Below are positions 21,598 to 31,905 of a stretch of DNA of 64,000 nucleotides, one piece after another; within the stretch, counting starts at the first letter, position 1, and each line of letters opens with the position of its first letter. This stretch comes from Saccharum officinarum (taxonomy: Eukaryota > Streptophyta > Magnoliopsida > Poales > Poaceae). The notes below the pieces were generated by a model. That model searched no databases and was not told where the DNA came from. It worked only from the letters and a program-made list of their open reading frames with translations. The DNA lies in NCBI GenBank assembly GCA_020631735.1, contig CM036167.1, positions 186,001-250,000 of the forward strand, read 5' to 3'. The position numbers were made by a program, and so were the translations under genes.

Positions 21598-24500
21598 ATG
21601 ATGCGGACGACAAGCAATGTAGCCCGATCCAATGAACATGAAGAGCACCCTAGCCCTAGGGGGCAAGAAATACAGGATCAACTTTCTCAGGAACAGTTCA
21701 ATGAAGAGTTGGACAACGATGTAGCATTTATGCTTACTTAGGAGGAGACTAGCGAGGAGCAAGGGGGAGAAGCGGGAAGAGAAGGAGAGACTGATGAATC
21801 TGGCGAGGACGATGACTCAACCTCAGGATATGAAAGTCCCGAGGATCCACACCCAAGTGAACCTAGATGGAAGCTAACAGAGGATGAGTTGGACAAGGAC
21901 TTTAACCCAAATGAGGAGGTAGAGATATAAAAGTCCCTTAGCAAATCCTAAATTATGCTAACGCTATGGTTGTGTTACCTCTGCTAACACTTTGACCTAT
22001 TGTTTATACAGGTCCCTCGTAAACCTCTGAAAAGACAACGTCGGTGTCCGACACGTTTCGCCAGACATGACGGAGCAGGGCAAAGGAGGGCAGAGGCAAC
22101 AGGCACAGAGACTACCATTGTGGCCACTGCTCCACCACCTGAAGGCACAACCTCGGCCTCGACTACCCAAGTGAAGAGGAAACGAGGGATCAGAAAGCCA
22201 AACCTATACCCAAATGCACAAACGGTTTATGTGATTGACGAGGTCGGGGAAGATGGGTAGATCCTTGAGCCATTCCTCTTCAGAGCGAAATTCCACAATG
22301 CGATCGGGGCCCTCGTCAGAGACAAGTGTAACCCATCAATCCCTAATTGGCATGCTTATCTAGAGAACTTAAAGGAGGAGCTATGGACCAATAAACTGAT
22401 GGTCAATTTCAATTTTAAGATTCTGGTAGAGAAGCTAGCACTAGTAAAACGACGTGCTATGAGGTAGATGGGAGAATCCTTCCGACGTTGGAGGAATGAG
22501 CTCAACGACGACTTCATCAAAAAGGGGTTAACTCCCTACCATAAGTTTGGACACATAACTCCTGCTATGTGGGCGTTGCTCGTGGCCGAGAAGACTTCGC
22601 CGAAAGCTTTGGACTTAAGTGAAAAGAACATCTTGCGGGCGAAGAAGAACACACACTACCCTTGTCTAGGCCCCGGTGGCTATGATAAAGTGGAAGAGAA
22701 GTTTAAGAAGATGTAAGAATATGTCGTAGCTGCTGGGAATACAAAACTGACGAAATTGAGGCCACGCATCAAGCTTTGGGTCTTTGCAAGGAATACCAAA
22801 GAATCAGGCAGCAGTATAAAATTTGCCAAGTCGGAGACCGAACAGGCAGTGTCAAGGATACTAAAATATTCTGAAGACAGGAAGAAGGGCTTATTTACTC
22901 CTTCTAGAGAGAGGGACGAGCTCAGCCTTGGCTTGGGAAACCCCGAGCACACATGCCATGTTAGGGGGATAGGGAAACTGACGACCTGGGAGAAAGGATT
23001 CTCGGAGGATGCGCAGACCTACAAGAAACATGGCAGACACTAGAAGTATGAGTTTGAGCTCCTAGTGAAGACTCTAGTTGCCAAGGAACTACGAGAGCAA
23101 GGAGTGTCTACTGAGCCGCGGACACAAATGGAGCCGCCTGGAGAATTGGCTCTAATTGACAGCCCTCTGCATGTTCCCAGCAGCCAAGGTTCCAATGCAA
23201 CCCTCACTTTAGTCGATCGCATACGGGAGCCAACTCCTTGCACCCTGTTCATTCCCGTTGGTAGGGGAAACACGATGGTTGAGGTGGCAACGGGTGTGGC
23301 ACATCCTCCAGGTGGCATCTGGCAGGATAAAGAGGTCCCACATGACTACAGTAAGGTCGAAGTGCACACCGTGAAGCTTGAGTTCTCGACGCATAAGATA
23401 GAACACCCAACTAGCGAGGGGATACGTGAGCTTGGACTAGTCATGAAATAGTTCATCCTCTGGTACAAGAAGGACATTGCGTTGAATGTTGCATCACTAG
23501 TTTCGAGTGATGTACATCTAGAGAGTTGTTGCAGAAGGAGAGGTATATTCACCGTCTCATGAGGACCACATGCATGAGATGCCACATTGTTCCCCGAATC
23601 CTATCCATGACATGGCACAACCTTCTCCAGCTCGTGCCGAGCAACGTTATGATGAGACGTCGCATGTGCCTCACAATCCACTGCCTCCTTCTCCAGCTCG
23701 TGGCGAGCCAGGGCATGACGGCACGCTGCATGAGCCTCATAGTCCACATCCTCCTCTAGCTCATGGGGAGCTAGGGCATGACGACACGTTGCATGAGCCT
23801 CACAGTCCACATCCTTCTATAGCTGGTGCCGAGCCAGAGCATGACAAGACGTCGCATGTGCCTCCCAAGCCACAACCTTCTCCAGCTCGTGTCGAGCAAG
23901 GCCATGATGAGATGCCACAGTCTTCTCAACAAGCGCAACCGACAAATGAAGATCATGAAATAGAAGTTCGTGATTATGAAGCTCGAAAAAAGATTCCCAT
24001 CATGATAAGGCCCGACATGGTAAAGTCAACAGGGTCAAAATCTTTTGTGGAAATGCCCTGCTCGGGTATATACAAGTGGTATGCCCATGACCAGTTCAGG
24101 CCTGAGAACCAAGGTAACAACCAATTTGCTTATAGGTTGCCCCATGACCCCACACATTACAAACCGGTACAGAAGTATCCAGATGTTGAGGACATCGAGT
24201 GGTCAAAAGATTGCCCGAGCAACTATGTAAGAGGCAAAAAATTCCTACCAAACCGAGTCATGGAGAAAATGCCATATGGAATGAGAAGGTTCCATGATTG
24301 GTACTTACATGTTATCCATACAAAGCTAGATTTGATACAAGCAGTACTACCTGAAGGCACATTTGGAAGCCCAGAGGGGATTGTTGCCTTTGGCTTCGAT
24401 GGCATGCAGCCATGCTTTCACCTCAAATCAATGGAAATGAATCTCATTCGCACGTGGTGCCTGTAAGTCCTTGCCCTCTTGATATGATATGAATGTAACT

Positions 24501-25761
24501 TAGTGGGATTTTGTTGTAACTAACTCACGTCGCGATTTGTAGAATGTAGGCACACCTTGTGAAACAAATGCCCAACATGAGAGTCGGGGATGTAGACCCT
24601 CAACCTATAGCACAAACAAAATTTAATTACCCGGGTATATGGAAACTGGACCACCCAAAGCTAGCTGTTGGAAAGACAGTTGAGGAGAAAGAGCAGATCC
24701 GAGCAAGGATAATAAGGGAAGAGTCCCTTCAGGCTGCGGCATACCTTGCCACATCTTTTAAGCATCTCCAACACAACACTAAGATGTGGATACCATACAA
24801 CTTTGAGTAAGTTTAACTCTATACTTAAACATTGTTTGGTATATCATTGTTTGACGCAAAGCAACTTATCCGTTTATTCTATGATTAAATTCATGCAGCA
24901 ACCACTGGATACTCATATGCCTCGAGGTCGATAGGAGCATGGCATGGGTCTGTGATTCTGCAGATTTTGACCCTCACACATATAAAGACTTCATATCGAT
25001 TCTCTACACGTATGCATATCAATAATCCTCATTACCTTCTATGTTTCACTTTAATGTTGACTTTTGCATACTAACAAGTTGCATTTGCTATAATCATCCG
25101 AACAAGGCATTCAGACACTATGTCAGAGAAAAAAAAGAAAGGCATGATCCAACAAGAAAGCACAAGTTGTGTGTCAAAACTCTATGTTCGGTAGGTGCAA
25201 CTTAGTTTGGCACTAAATTACATGGTTTTCTCTCGTATTACTTAACATTTCCATATGCAAATTAAAACACACAGTTTCCCAAGCAAAGGATCGGGAGTCT
25301 ACATTGTGGATATTACGTATGTGCTTTCATGAGTAACACAGGTGCCTACAGGAGACACATAGATTTGGTAAGTTTGAATTTCTTAGGTCATAGTATAAAA
25401 CATAGATTTACAATCTCTTGTGTAAACTTAGTATAAAAACATAGCTTTGCAATCTCTTGTATAAACATAGTATAAAAAACTTAGCTCTGCAATCTCTTGT
25501 ATACACTAGACCTAAATTTAGCTTTTGTTTTGCAATACTAGACCTAAACTTATTCTCTTGTAGTGGGAAGAAGAGCAACACGTGACAAGGGATGTCTACA
25601 AGGATGATGAACTCATAGGGATCGTCGATGACGTATGCAACTTCATAATGGACCAGGTTGTGTACTATAAAGGGGCATTCCATGACGTCACCTCTGACTT
25701 GGGTAGGAATCCTTTGTACCAACACCTCCGTGAGCTTGACAGGTTGCGTCTAGGCCGTTGA
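21598..25761 (+). pseudogene. CACTA second gene with Ulp1-like (C48) cysteine protease domain, decayed
   Basis: I read seven exons: 21598-21918, 22012-24462, 24543-24806, 24899-25009, about 25108-25193, 25275-25367 and 25564-25761; the joint into exon 5 is uncertain. The N-terminal part is acidic, then basic; the middle (22260-23450) is helical and transposon-like; 23590-23930 is a Pro/Glu/His tandem repeat. The C-terminus is a C48 protease: His in HWILICLEV (24903), Asp in VCDSAD (24954), Gln in FPKQ and catalytic Cys in HCGYYVC (25305), the full triad plus oxyanion Gln in the right order. This domain is known as an accessory in plant CACTA and Mutator-like elements. Seven stops (21739, 22258, 22465, 22714, 23041, 23449, 24547) each fit a Gln codon, and a 1-base insertion near 23532 shifts the frame. 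Not functional as it stands. Confidence 0.8.
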
Positions 25762-26085
25762 TTACAATTTGATGGACTTGTCGAACTTAACTTTTGGATT
25801 GACTTGTGGATGTAATGGACTTGTCGGGTTCAATGATGGACTCGTGGAACCTTAACTTTTGAATGGACTTGTGGATGTAATGGACTTTGTAGATTTGATG
25901 GACTTGGAACTTTTGAATTTGTAAATTTGATGATAGAACTTGAATTTGATGTTTGTGCTGGGATGTGATCAGATTTGATATTATATATGCTATGCTGTGA
26001 ATTTGATTATATATATGTTTATATATGTATGTTGTGATGTGGTCAGATTTGATTATTGCAATTTTTATTTTTTGCTGAAATTCAC
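25762..26085. other. 3' untranslated part of the CACTA gene
   Basis: Repeated phrases such as GATGGACTTGT and GTGGATGTAATGGACTT, then AT-rich DNA. No frame is seen. Confidence 0.5.
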
Positions 26086-26252
26086 TGTAGGGGCGGTTCT
26101 AGATTCAGCCGCCCTTACAGCCACTGTAAGGGCTGGTTTTGAACCGTCCTTACAGTGAAATCCACTGTAAATACGGTCTAGAAAGAGCGCTTCACATAGC
26201 CGCCCTTACAGTGCCTAATGAGCCGCCCCTGTTGTGCCTTATTGGCGTAGTG
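26086..26252. repeat. CACTA subterminal inverted repeats and right terminal repeat
   Basis: Several ACTGTAAGGGCGGTT / AGCCGCCCTTACAGT arms form back-to-back hairpins (26087-26122, 26121-26158, 26160-26214). The end at 26252 reads TTGGCGTAGTG. The three bases TTT after it would be the target duplication, but the left partner was not found. Confidence 0.75.
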
Positions 26253-26775
26253 TTTGATCTGTTTGCCAATTGGTATTGCTTAAAATGTCCTTGCAAAGAA
26301 AGGCTACTTGCCTTGGTTGCAAAGCTGTGTTCTGAAATGTTTTTCGATTCCATTCCTCCCAAACATTCTACCCAAACTAGATCATGACTCCGTCGAAAAC
26401 TCTTCTTTGTTTCGCTCAATTTTAGTGTGGACCAAACTTGTTTCGAGAAAACACAATCCTTGCATAGGTGAGTTGGAGTCTCTGGATCGCTACCACAGAG
26501 CTTGCATATGGGGTCATTTGGTCAATATCGTTTCATCAAGTTGTTTGTAGTTAGATTTTTTTTGTAGCAAAAGTCCAGACGAAAAACCTGCATTTGGGTT
26601 CTGCTTTCGCCTTCTAAATTGGCATAAGCTTGAGCTTACTGAATGCCCCCCTTGAAATTGGATATTATAAGCACTCTTGGTTGTGTATTCTCCGTCCGCC
26701 GCCCAACGCGAATAGATGCTATCTTCCCAGTCAGCATCTGGTTGAATTTGGCCAACGGCTTCCCATAGCTTCACA
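26253..26775 (-). pseudogene. LINE tail: reverse-transcriptase zinc-binding domain fragment
   Basis: Read on the minus strand, 26774-26514 gives DSIYSRWAADGEYTTKSAYN, the typical segment before the zinc-binding domain of plant non-LTR ORF2. Downstream, with frame breaks, CKLCGSDPETPTHLC and VFSKQVWSTL give the Cys-x2-Cys ... His-x4-Cys signature. It is cut off at the CACTA terminus, so the CACTA element probably inserted into this LINE. No endonuclease or RT domain is here. Confidence 0.75.
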
Positions 26776-26924
26776 TATACTCAAATATATGATCATGAGT
26801 GTATAATTATACTTAGAATCGATCTACCGCTTCTAGATTCGCGGATTACCTTGTAAGCCTGCTGATGGGGATAGATTAACCTTATCCATTAGTAAAAGAA
26901 TATTTAGGTGCTCGTGGAGACTAA

Positions 26925-27165
26925 GGCACCGTTTAGATGCCAAAATTTTTGCCAAAATTTTCAGATTTCCCGTCACATCAAATCTTTGAACGCGTGCATG
27001 AAGCATTAAATATAGATAAAAAATAAAACTAATTATACAGTTTAGATGAAATGGACGAGACAAATCTTTTAAGCCTAAGTAGACTATGATTGAACAATAT
27101 TTACCAAATAACAACGAAACTGTTACAGTAGCGTTTTCCAAAAATTTTGTCAACTAAACAGCCCC
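26925..27165. mobile_element. hAT-like MITE
   Basis: Starts GGCACCGTTTAGATGCCAAAA and ends TTTTGTCAACTAAACAGCCCC, imperfect inverted termini. The interior (GACGAGACAAATCTTTTAAGCC, GTTACAGTAGCG) is a very common grass MITE. Exact ends are uncertain by a few bases. Confidence 0.75.
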
Positions 27166-27465
27166 TAACGTATTCCGGCGGGATTGAGGAAAATTATTGT
27201 TTAAGTACTAGACAACCACTCATGGGAGACGGGGGAAGTCATGGTCCATGTGGAAGTGGAACTCACCTGTACGGGATCCCAGCCGCCAGCGACGCGACGA
27301 ACGCAACGTGACGCTAGCTGTCATTGATGGCCTTCTCGTATTAGCTAAGGGCTCTTCCACAGCTTCTACACACTCGAGGCTCGAGGCCAAGCAAACACCG
27401 CAAAGACTTCTAAGCTCTAATCCGGCACAGTGCTTGCTCAAGGAGTCAAGCACCGCCCAGGACCC

Positions 27466-28904
27466 ATGGCGGCTCCGGTTGTGACAATCACCAACGTGGT
27501 CTACGTCGCTGCGCCGGATGGCGCGCTGCCGCCCGAGCCTGTCATCAAGCTCAACGCCATGGAGGCGCAGTGGGTCGTGATTCCATTGCTGCAGCACCTC
27601 CTCTTCGAGGGCGACCATTTGCCGCCCTTCGACGCTATCCTCCGGTCCCTCCGGTCCTCCCTCGCGGCGACATTGGCCACCCACGCCCCGCTCGCCGGCA
27701 AGCTCCACTACCTCGCGGACACCGGCGACGTCGCCATCTGCCGCTCCACCGACGGCGACGACGACCGCGGCATCAGGTTCGTCGCTGCGGAGTGCGACGC
27801 CGACGTCCGCCGCCTCGCGGGCGACGAGGGCCACGACGTGCTCGCGTTCGAGCGCCTCGTTCCGGAGCTCGACATGAGCCTGCTGCCGGCGCCTGTGCTG
27901 GCCGTGCAGACAACGCGCCTCGCGGGAGGCGGGGTGGCCCTCGGGGTCAGCGTGCACCACGGCGTCGCCGACGGCCAATCGCTGTGGAAGTTCATCGAGG
28001 CGTGGGCCGCGGCGTGCCGTGGCGACACGCCGCCCGCGGCGCCGGTGTTCGACCGCTCCCGTGTCAGGCTACCTGGCGGCGAGGAACTGGCCCGGAGCAT
28101 CCTACGGAAGTACGTGCCAGATTTGCCAATGGTGAGTGGACGAACCCCCCCCCCCCCCCCCCCCCCCCCTCGCGTCCGTCTCTCTCTCTCTTCCCGATTT
28201 GGTCTTCCAACATCTCCCATGCTCTCCTCGATCGCCACCAGGCTAGACTGCCGGCGAGCCTGCAAGAAGACCGCCTGCGGTTCACCCGCCGGACGTTCAC
28301 CCTGGACACCCAGGACATGAAGCGGCTGAAGCAGCGCATCGTCCGCCTCGGCGAAGCGCACGGCGCGCCGCTGCGCCGCTCCCCGTCCAGCTTCGTCGCC
28401 GTCGTCGCGCTGGCCTGGACGTGCTTCGTCCGCGGCAGGGCTTTGGCCACGGACGACGACGACGTGTTCCTGTTCTTCTTCGCCGACGCCCGCGACCGGC
28501 TTGACCCTCCCGCCGGGGCGGACTACTTCGGCGCCTGCCTGACCGGATGCCTCGCGAGGCTGCCCGCGCGGGAGCTCCACGGCGAGGGCGCGCTGGCGGC
28601 CGCGGCGTCGGCGGTGCAGGGAGCGATCGAGAAGATGGTGGAGGACCCGCTCGGTTGCTGGCCCGGGTGGGAGTTCTTTAGGTTCGCCGGCGACCCAACG
28701 CTTCGGTTTGAACGGTTCATGAACGTGTCGGGTTCGTCGGGCTTCAGGGCGTACGAGGTCGCCGACTTCGGGTGGGGGAGACCGAGGCGGACGGAGAACG
28801 TCAGGATGAACCACGACGGGCAGCTGGCATTGGTCCGCGCCAGGGACGGCGACGGGGTGCAGGCTTCGGTGTCCATGCTCCAGCAGAAGCACGTGGACGC
28901 TTGA
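27466..28904 (+). CDS. BAHD acyltransferase (anthocyanin/phenolic-glycoside acyltransferase type), two exons
   Basis: Members move an acyl group from a CoA thioester onto a hydroxyl or amine acceptor in the cytosol. Exons 27466-28131 and 28242-28904 are joined by a 110-bp GT-AG intron (GTGAGT ... CACCAG), giving 442 residues, normal for the family. The start MAAPVV was chosen because homologous N-termini begin so; an upstream in-frame extension lacks an ATG. The catalytic motif HxxxD is HGVAD at residues 165-169 (preceded by another His), and the structural motif DFGWG is at 397-401, both intact. YFGACLTG (317-324) matches the YFGNC-like box of the anthocyanin/flavonoid malonyl- and hydroxycinnamoyl-transferase clade, so that clade is favoured. 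Acyl donor and acceptor cannot be told from sequence. The intron has a run of 25 C (28145-28169) just after the donor. A rearranged inverted copy lies downstream. Confidence 0.9.
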
Positions 28905-29533
28905 CTGTCCGCAGTGGCATACTCTAAATGATACTCTAAAGCTTTAGAGTATGAATATAGAGTAAAAACTGCTGCACTGGATATTCTAAAACGATACTCT
29001 ATCCTTTCTCTCACTCTATATCTAGAGTAGTACAGTGTTTACTCTATAGTGTGCAGTGGCGGGTCCTACTAGCTAAACCAAGGAAAAAAAGTTATAACTC
29101 ACAAACCAAAAATCCAAATTAAATTTCGATTGCACCATTAAATTCGTCTCAATAAATCCTTCAAAACTAGATCACTCATGGATATATTTAGATAAAGTGA
29201 TAAGTGGGTCCCACAGTAGATAGAGTGGATAGAGGAGGATATAGAGGATGGATGGGTGTGGAAGAATTGAGCATAGAGGAGAGAATCTGGTTGACTAGGA
29301 CGTATAGAGGATGAATATAGAGGACCATGAGTGCGGATAGCCTCAACGTGGTAGTGCTGTAGCAGCACGATTTTATGGTCGAATTCCAAGCACACGACTG
29401 CATTGTCTCCAACTCAGCGCTTCTGCGCTCCCTCCGTTAGTGTCATTTCACTTTCCGATAAATCAATATTTTTAATTTTAGATACATACGTAGGATCATC
29501 AGATAAATCGTTGAGCTCCCACCGGGGCAGACT
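28905..29533. other. Spacer between the convergent BAHD copies; possible MITE at 28906-29345
   Basis: Starts TGTCCGCAGTGGCATACTCT and, near 29334, shows an inverted partner GAGTGCGGATAGCC. The interior is full of ACTCTA/TAGAGT, including a perfect 22-bp palindrome at 28931-28952. This looks like a MITE of uncertain family. 29346-29533 has no gene. Confidence 0.45.
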
Positions 29534-31252
29534 AAAGAACTCCCACCCGGGGCAGCAACCGAGCGGGTCCTCCACCGTATTCTGCACCGCGCCCTGCACT
29601 GCACCGCCGACGCCGCGGCCGCCAGCGCGCCCTCGCCGTGGAGCTCGCGCGCGGGCAGCCTCACGAGGCATCCGGTGAGGCAGACGCCGAAGTAGTCCGC
29701 CCCGGCGGGAGGGTCGAGCCGGTCGCGGGTGTCCGCGAAGAAGAGGAACACGTCCTCGTCCGCAGCGAAAGCCGTGCAGCGGACGAAGCACGTCCAGGCC
29801 AGCGCGACGACGGCGACGAAGCTGGACGGGGGGCGGCGCAGCGACGCGAGCCTGGGCTTCGCCGAGGCGGACGTTGCGCTGCTTCAGACGCTTCATGTCC
29901 TGGGTGTCAAGCGTGTCCGACGCGTGAACCGCAGGCGGTCTTCCTGCACACTCGCGGGCAAGCTAGCCTGGCGGCGAGGAGGAGAGCACGAAAAAAAAGA
30001 GAAAAATTCATGTCTGTCCTTTAACTTGGTAGAAGGTGTCACCTAAGTCTCTCTACTTTCAAAATGTTATTTATGGGTCCTTAAACTTGGCAAGAGGTGT
30101 CACTTAGATCTCTCTACTTTCAAAATGTCATTCTGGGTCTCTAAACTTGGCTTCGGGTGTCATCTGGGTCCCTGAATTTGGCTTCGGGTGTCATCCAGGT
30201 TCCAACGGGTCCAAACCCGCTATGGATGCTGACGTGGCTCGGTCCTACATGTAGGGCCCACATGTCAGCCGGTTATATTTCTATTTATTTTTATTTCTAT
30301 TTTGGGTATTGTAGCTACGATATCTATACGATCTCAAATGAAGATGATTTTTATATAAAAATTGTAGCTCTCGACGAGATCTACGACTTTCTAGTTTTGA
30401 GTTTTTTAATTTGAGGCAGTTAAGATGCTAAAAAAATTAAATAAATTTTCAGCAGTATATTAATCACATACACGCGCTCGTCGCCTAGGAAAAATCATAT
30501 CTTTCTTATATGCTGTTAAATAGAGATGCTTTATATACGAAAGTTGTACCTCTTAATGGGACCTACAACTTTATGGTTTTGAGTTTTTTTAATTTGAGGT
30601 CGTTATAATGCTCAAAAAAATTAAACAAATTTTTAGTAGTATATTAATCGCGTACAAGCGCTTGTCGCCTTGGAAAAATCATATTTTCTTATATCCTGTC
30701 AAATGGAGATACTTTCTATATAAAAGTTATAGCTCTTAATGGGATCTACAACTTTCTAGTTTTGAGTTTTTTAATTTGAGGTCGTTAAGATGCTCAAAAA
30801 AATTAAACAATCTTTCAGGAATTAATATACTGCTGAAAACTTTTTTTAATTTTTTGCACATCTTAACGACCTCAAATTTAAAAACTCAAAACTAGAAAGT
30901 CGTAGATCCCATTAAGAGCTACAACTTTCATATAGAAACTATCTTTATTTGACAGCATATAAAAAGATATGATTTTTTCTAGGCGACAAGCGCTTGTACG
31001 CGATTAATAAACTGCTGAAAATTTGTTTAATTTTTTTTTTGAGCATCTTAGCGACCTCAAATTAGAAAACTCAAAACTAGAAAGTCGTAGATCTCCTCTA
31101 GAGCTACAATTTTTATATAAAAATAATCTTCCGAAAAAGATACAATTTTTAGAATCCTCCGTGGCGTTGAGCTCGATGATAGGCTCTGGCGGCAGCACGC
31201 CATCAGGCGCAGCGACGTAGGCGACGTCGGTGATTATCACAACCGGAGCCAT
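29534..31252 (-). pseudogene. Inverted, truncated copy of the BAHD acyltransferase, carrying an insertion
   Basis: Read on the minus strand, 31252-31157 matches the first ~33 codons of the neighbouring gene (MAPVVIITDVAYVAAPDG). The rest of exon 1 is missing. 29986-29534 matches the end of the intron and exon 2 from its start through the Gly-Trp-Glu-Phe-Phe region, including MKRLKQR and YFGVCLTGC. The DFGWG box and the last ~75 codons are lost, HxxxD is absent and the frame is broken. 29987-31156 is unrelated foldback DNA. It points toward the intact gene, tail to tail. Homology also extends upstream of the ATG (31253-31540). Confidence 0.9.
29990..31156. mobile_element. Foldback-like insertion of repeated ~185-bp units in the BAHD pseudogene
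   Basis: The left part (29990-30260) has tandem ACTTGGC...GGTGTCA...TCTCTCTACTTTCAAAATG repeats. 30300-30835 has about three direct units (TTTGAGGTCGTTAAGATGCT, ACAAGCGCTTGTCGCC, AGCTCTTAATGGGATCTACA). 30836-31140 has the same units inverted. No coding frame is seen. The family is unidentified; the strong inverted symmetry suggests a foldback element or an inverted satellite-type repeat. Confidence 0.65.
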
Positions 31253-31540
31253 GTGGGTTCAGCTGGGCGGTGCCTGACTAGCTGCCTGAGCAAAGAACCG
31301 TGCCAGATTAGAAACGAGTGTAACCTAGCGTCTTTATGGCGTTTGCTTACCCTCGAGACTCCAGGCTATGTTTCGACAAGGCGATCAATGAGACGGTGAC
31401 AGCGTCACGTCGCATTTGTCGCATCGCTGGCGGCTGGGGTCCCCGTGTGTTCTACATGGAGCATGATTCCCCATGACCATGAGTGGCTGTCTAGTGTTTA
31501 AACAATAATTTTCCTCAATCACGCTAGAATATGTTACTGG
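31253..31540 (-). other. Inverted copy of the BAHD promoter region
   Basis: Read on the minus strand, ATTGAGGAAAATTATTGTTT and ACTAGACAGCCACTCATG match 27184-27225 upstream of the intact gene, so the duplicated segment included at least ~290 bp of 5' flank. Confidence 0.75.
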
Positions 31541-31566
31541 TCTCCACGAGCCCCTAAATATTCAAC

Positions 31567-31672
31567 CTGTTCGTTTAGGATGAAGTCCGGCGGATCTGGC
31601 TGGTTTTTTTAAGAAAAAAAACACTGTTGAATGACTGACTGATCTGGCTGACAATCTCAAGCGAACAAACCG
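31567..31672. mobile_element. Small hAT-type MITE
   Basis: CCTGTTCGTTT ... AAGCGAACAAAC ends with ACACTGTTGAATGACTGACTGATCTGGCTG inside, a common short grass MITE. Confidence 0.5.
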
Positions 31673-31734
31673 ATTCTTTTACCAATGGCTGTCTAGTGTC
31701 GTTAGCTTGATGGGAACTTGGAAAGAATGATGTT

Positions 31735-31905
31735 AGAAACAACTTTGACTAAATATATATAAAAAAAATATTAATATTAATATTTATGATACAAAATTAA
31801 TATTATTAGATAGATCGTTAAATATATTTTCATCAAAAATTTATCTGGAGATACAAATGTTGCACGTATTTTCTATAAATCTAGTCAAACTTACAGCACG
31901 GATAA
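31735..31905. mobile_element. Stowaway-type MITE remnant
   Basis: ACTTTGACTAAATATATATA ... TTATGATACAAAATTAATAT ... TTCTATAAATCTAGTCAAAC is the interior of a widespread grass Stowaway family. The termini have decayed. Confidence 0.55.

Larger units (their letters stand above)
3926..26252 (+). mobile_element. CACTA (En/Spm-type) DNA transposon, degenerate, left terminus not identified
   Basis: The right terminus is recognisable: the element ends TTGGCGTAGTG at 26252, so its inverted end reads CACTACGCCAATAAGG, a typical grass CACTA terminus. Subterminal inverted GGGCGGTT/AACCGCCC repeats precede it. A matching hairpin at 3926 marks the leftmost sequence I can tie to this element. The TNPD fragment at 1674 may extend it further left. 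A C48-protease gene (21598-25761) is its second ORF. The body is interrupted by the Copia element at 5376-18793 (with target duplications 5371-18798). No left CACTA terminus is visible, and most of the transposase is missing, so it cannot be autonomous. Confidence 0.6.

Noticed and set aside
27708..28892. 394-codon minus-strand frame and other frames over the BAHD gene
   Set aside because: Antisense or phase shadows of the GC-rich BAHD exons. The sense frames carry HxxxD and DFGWG.
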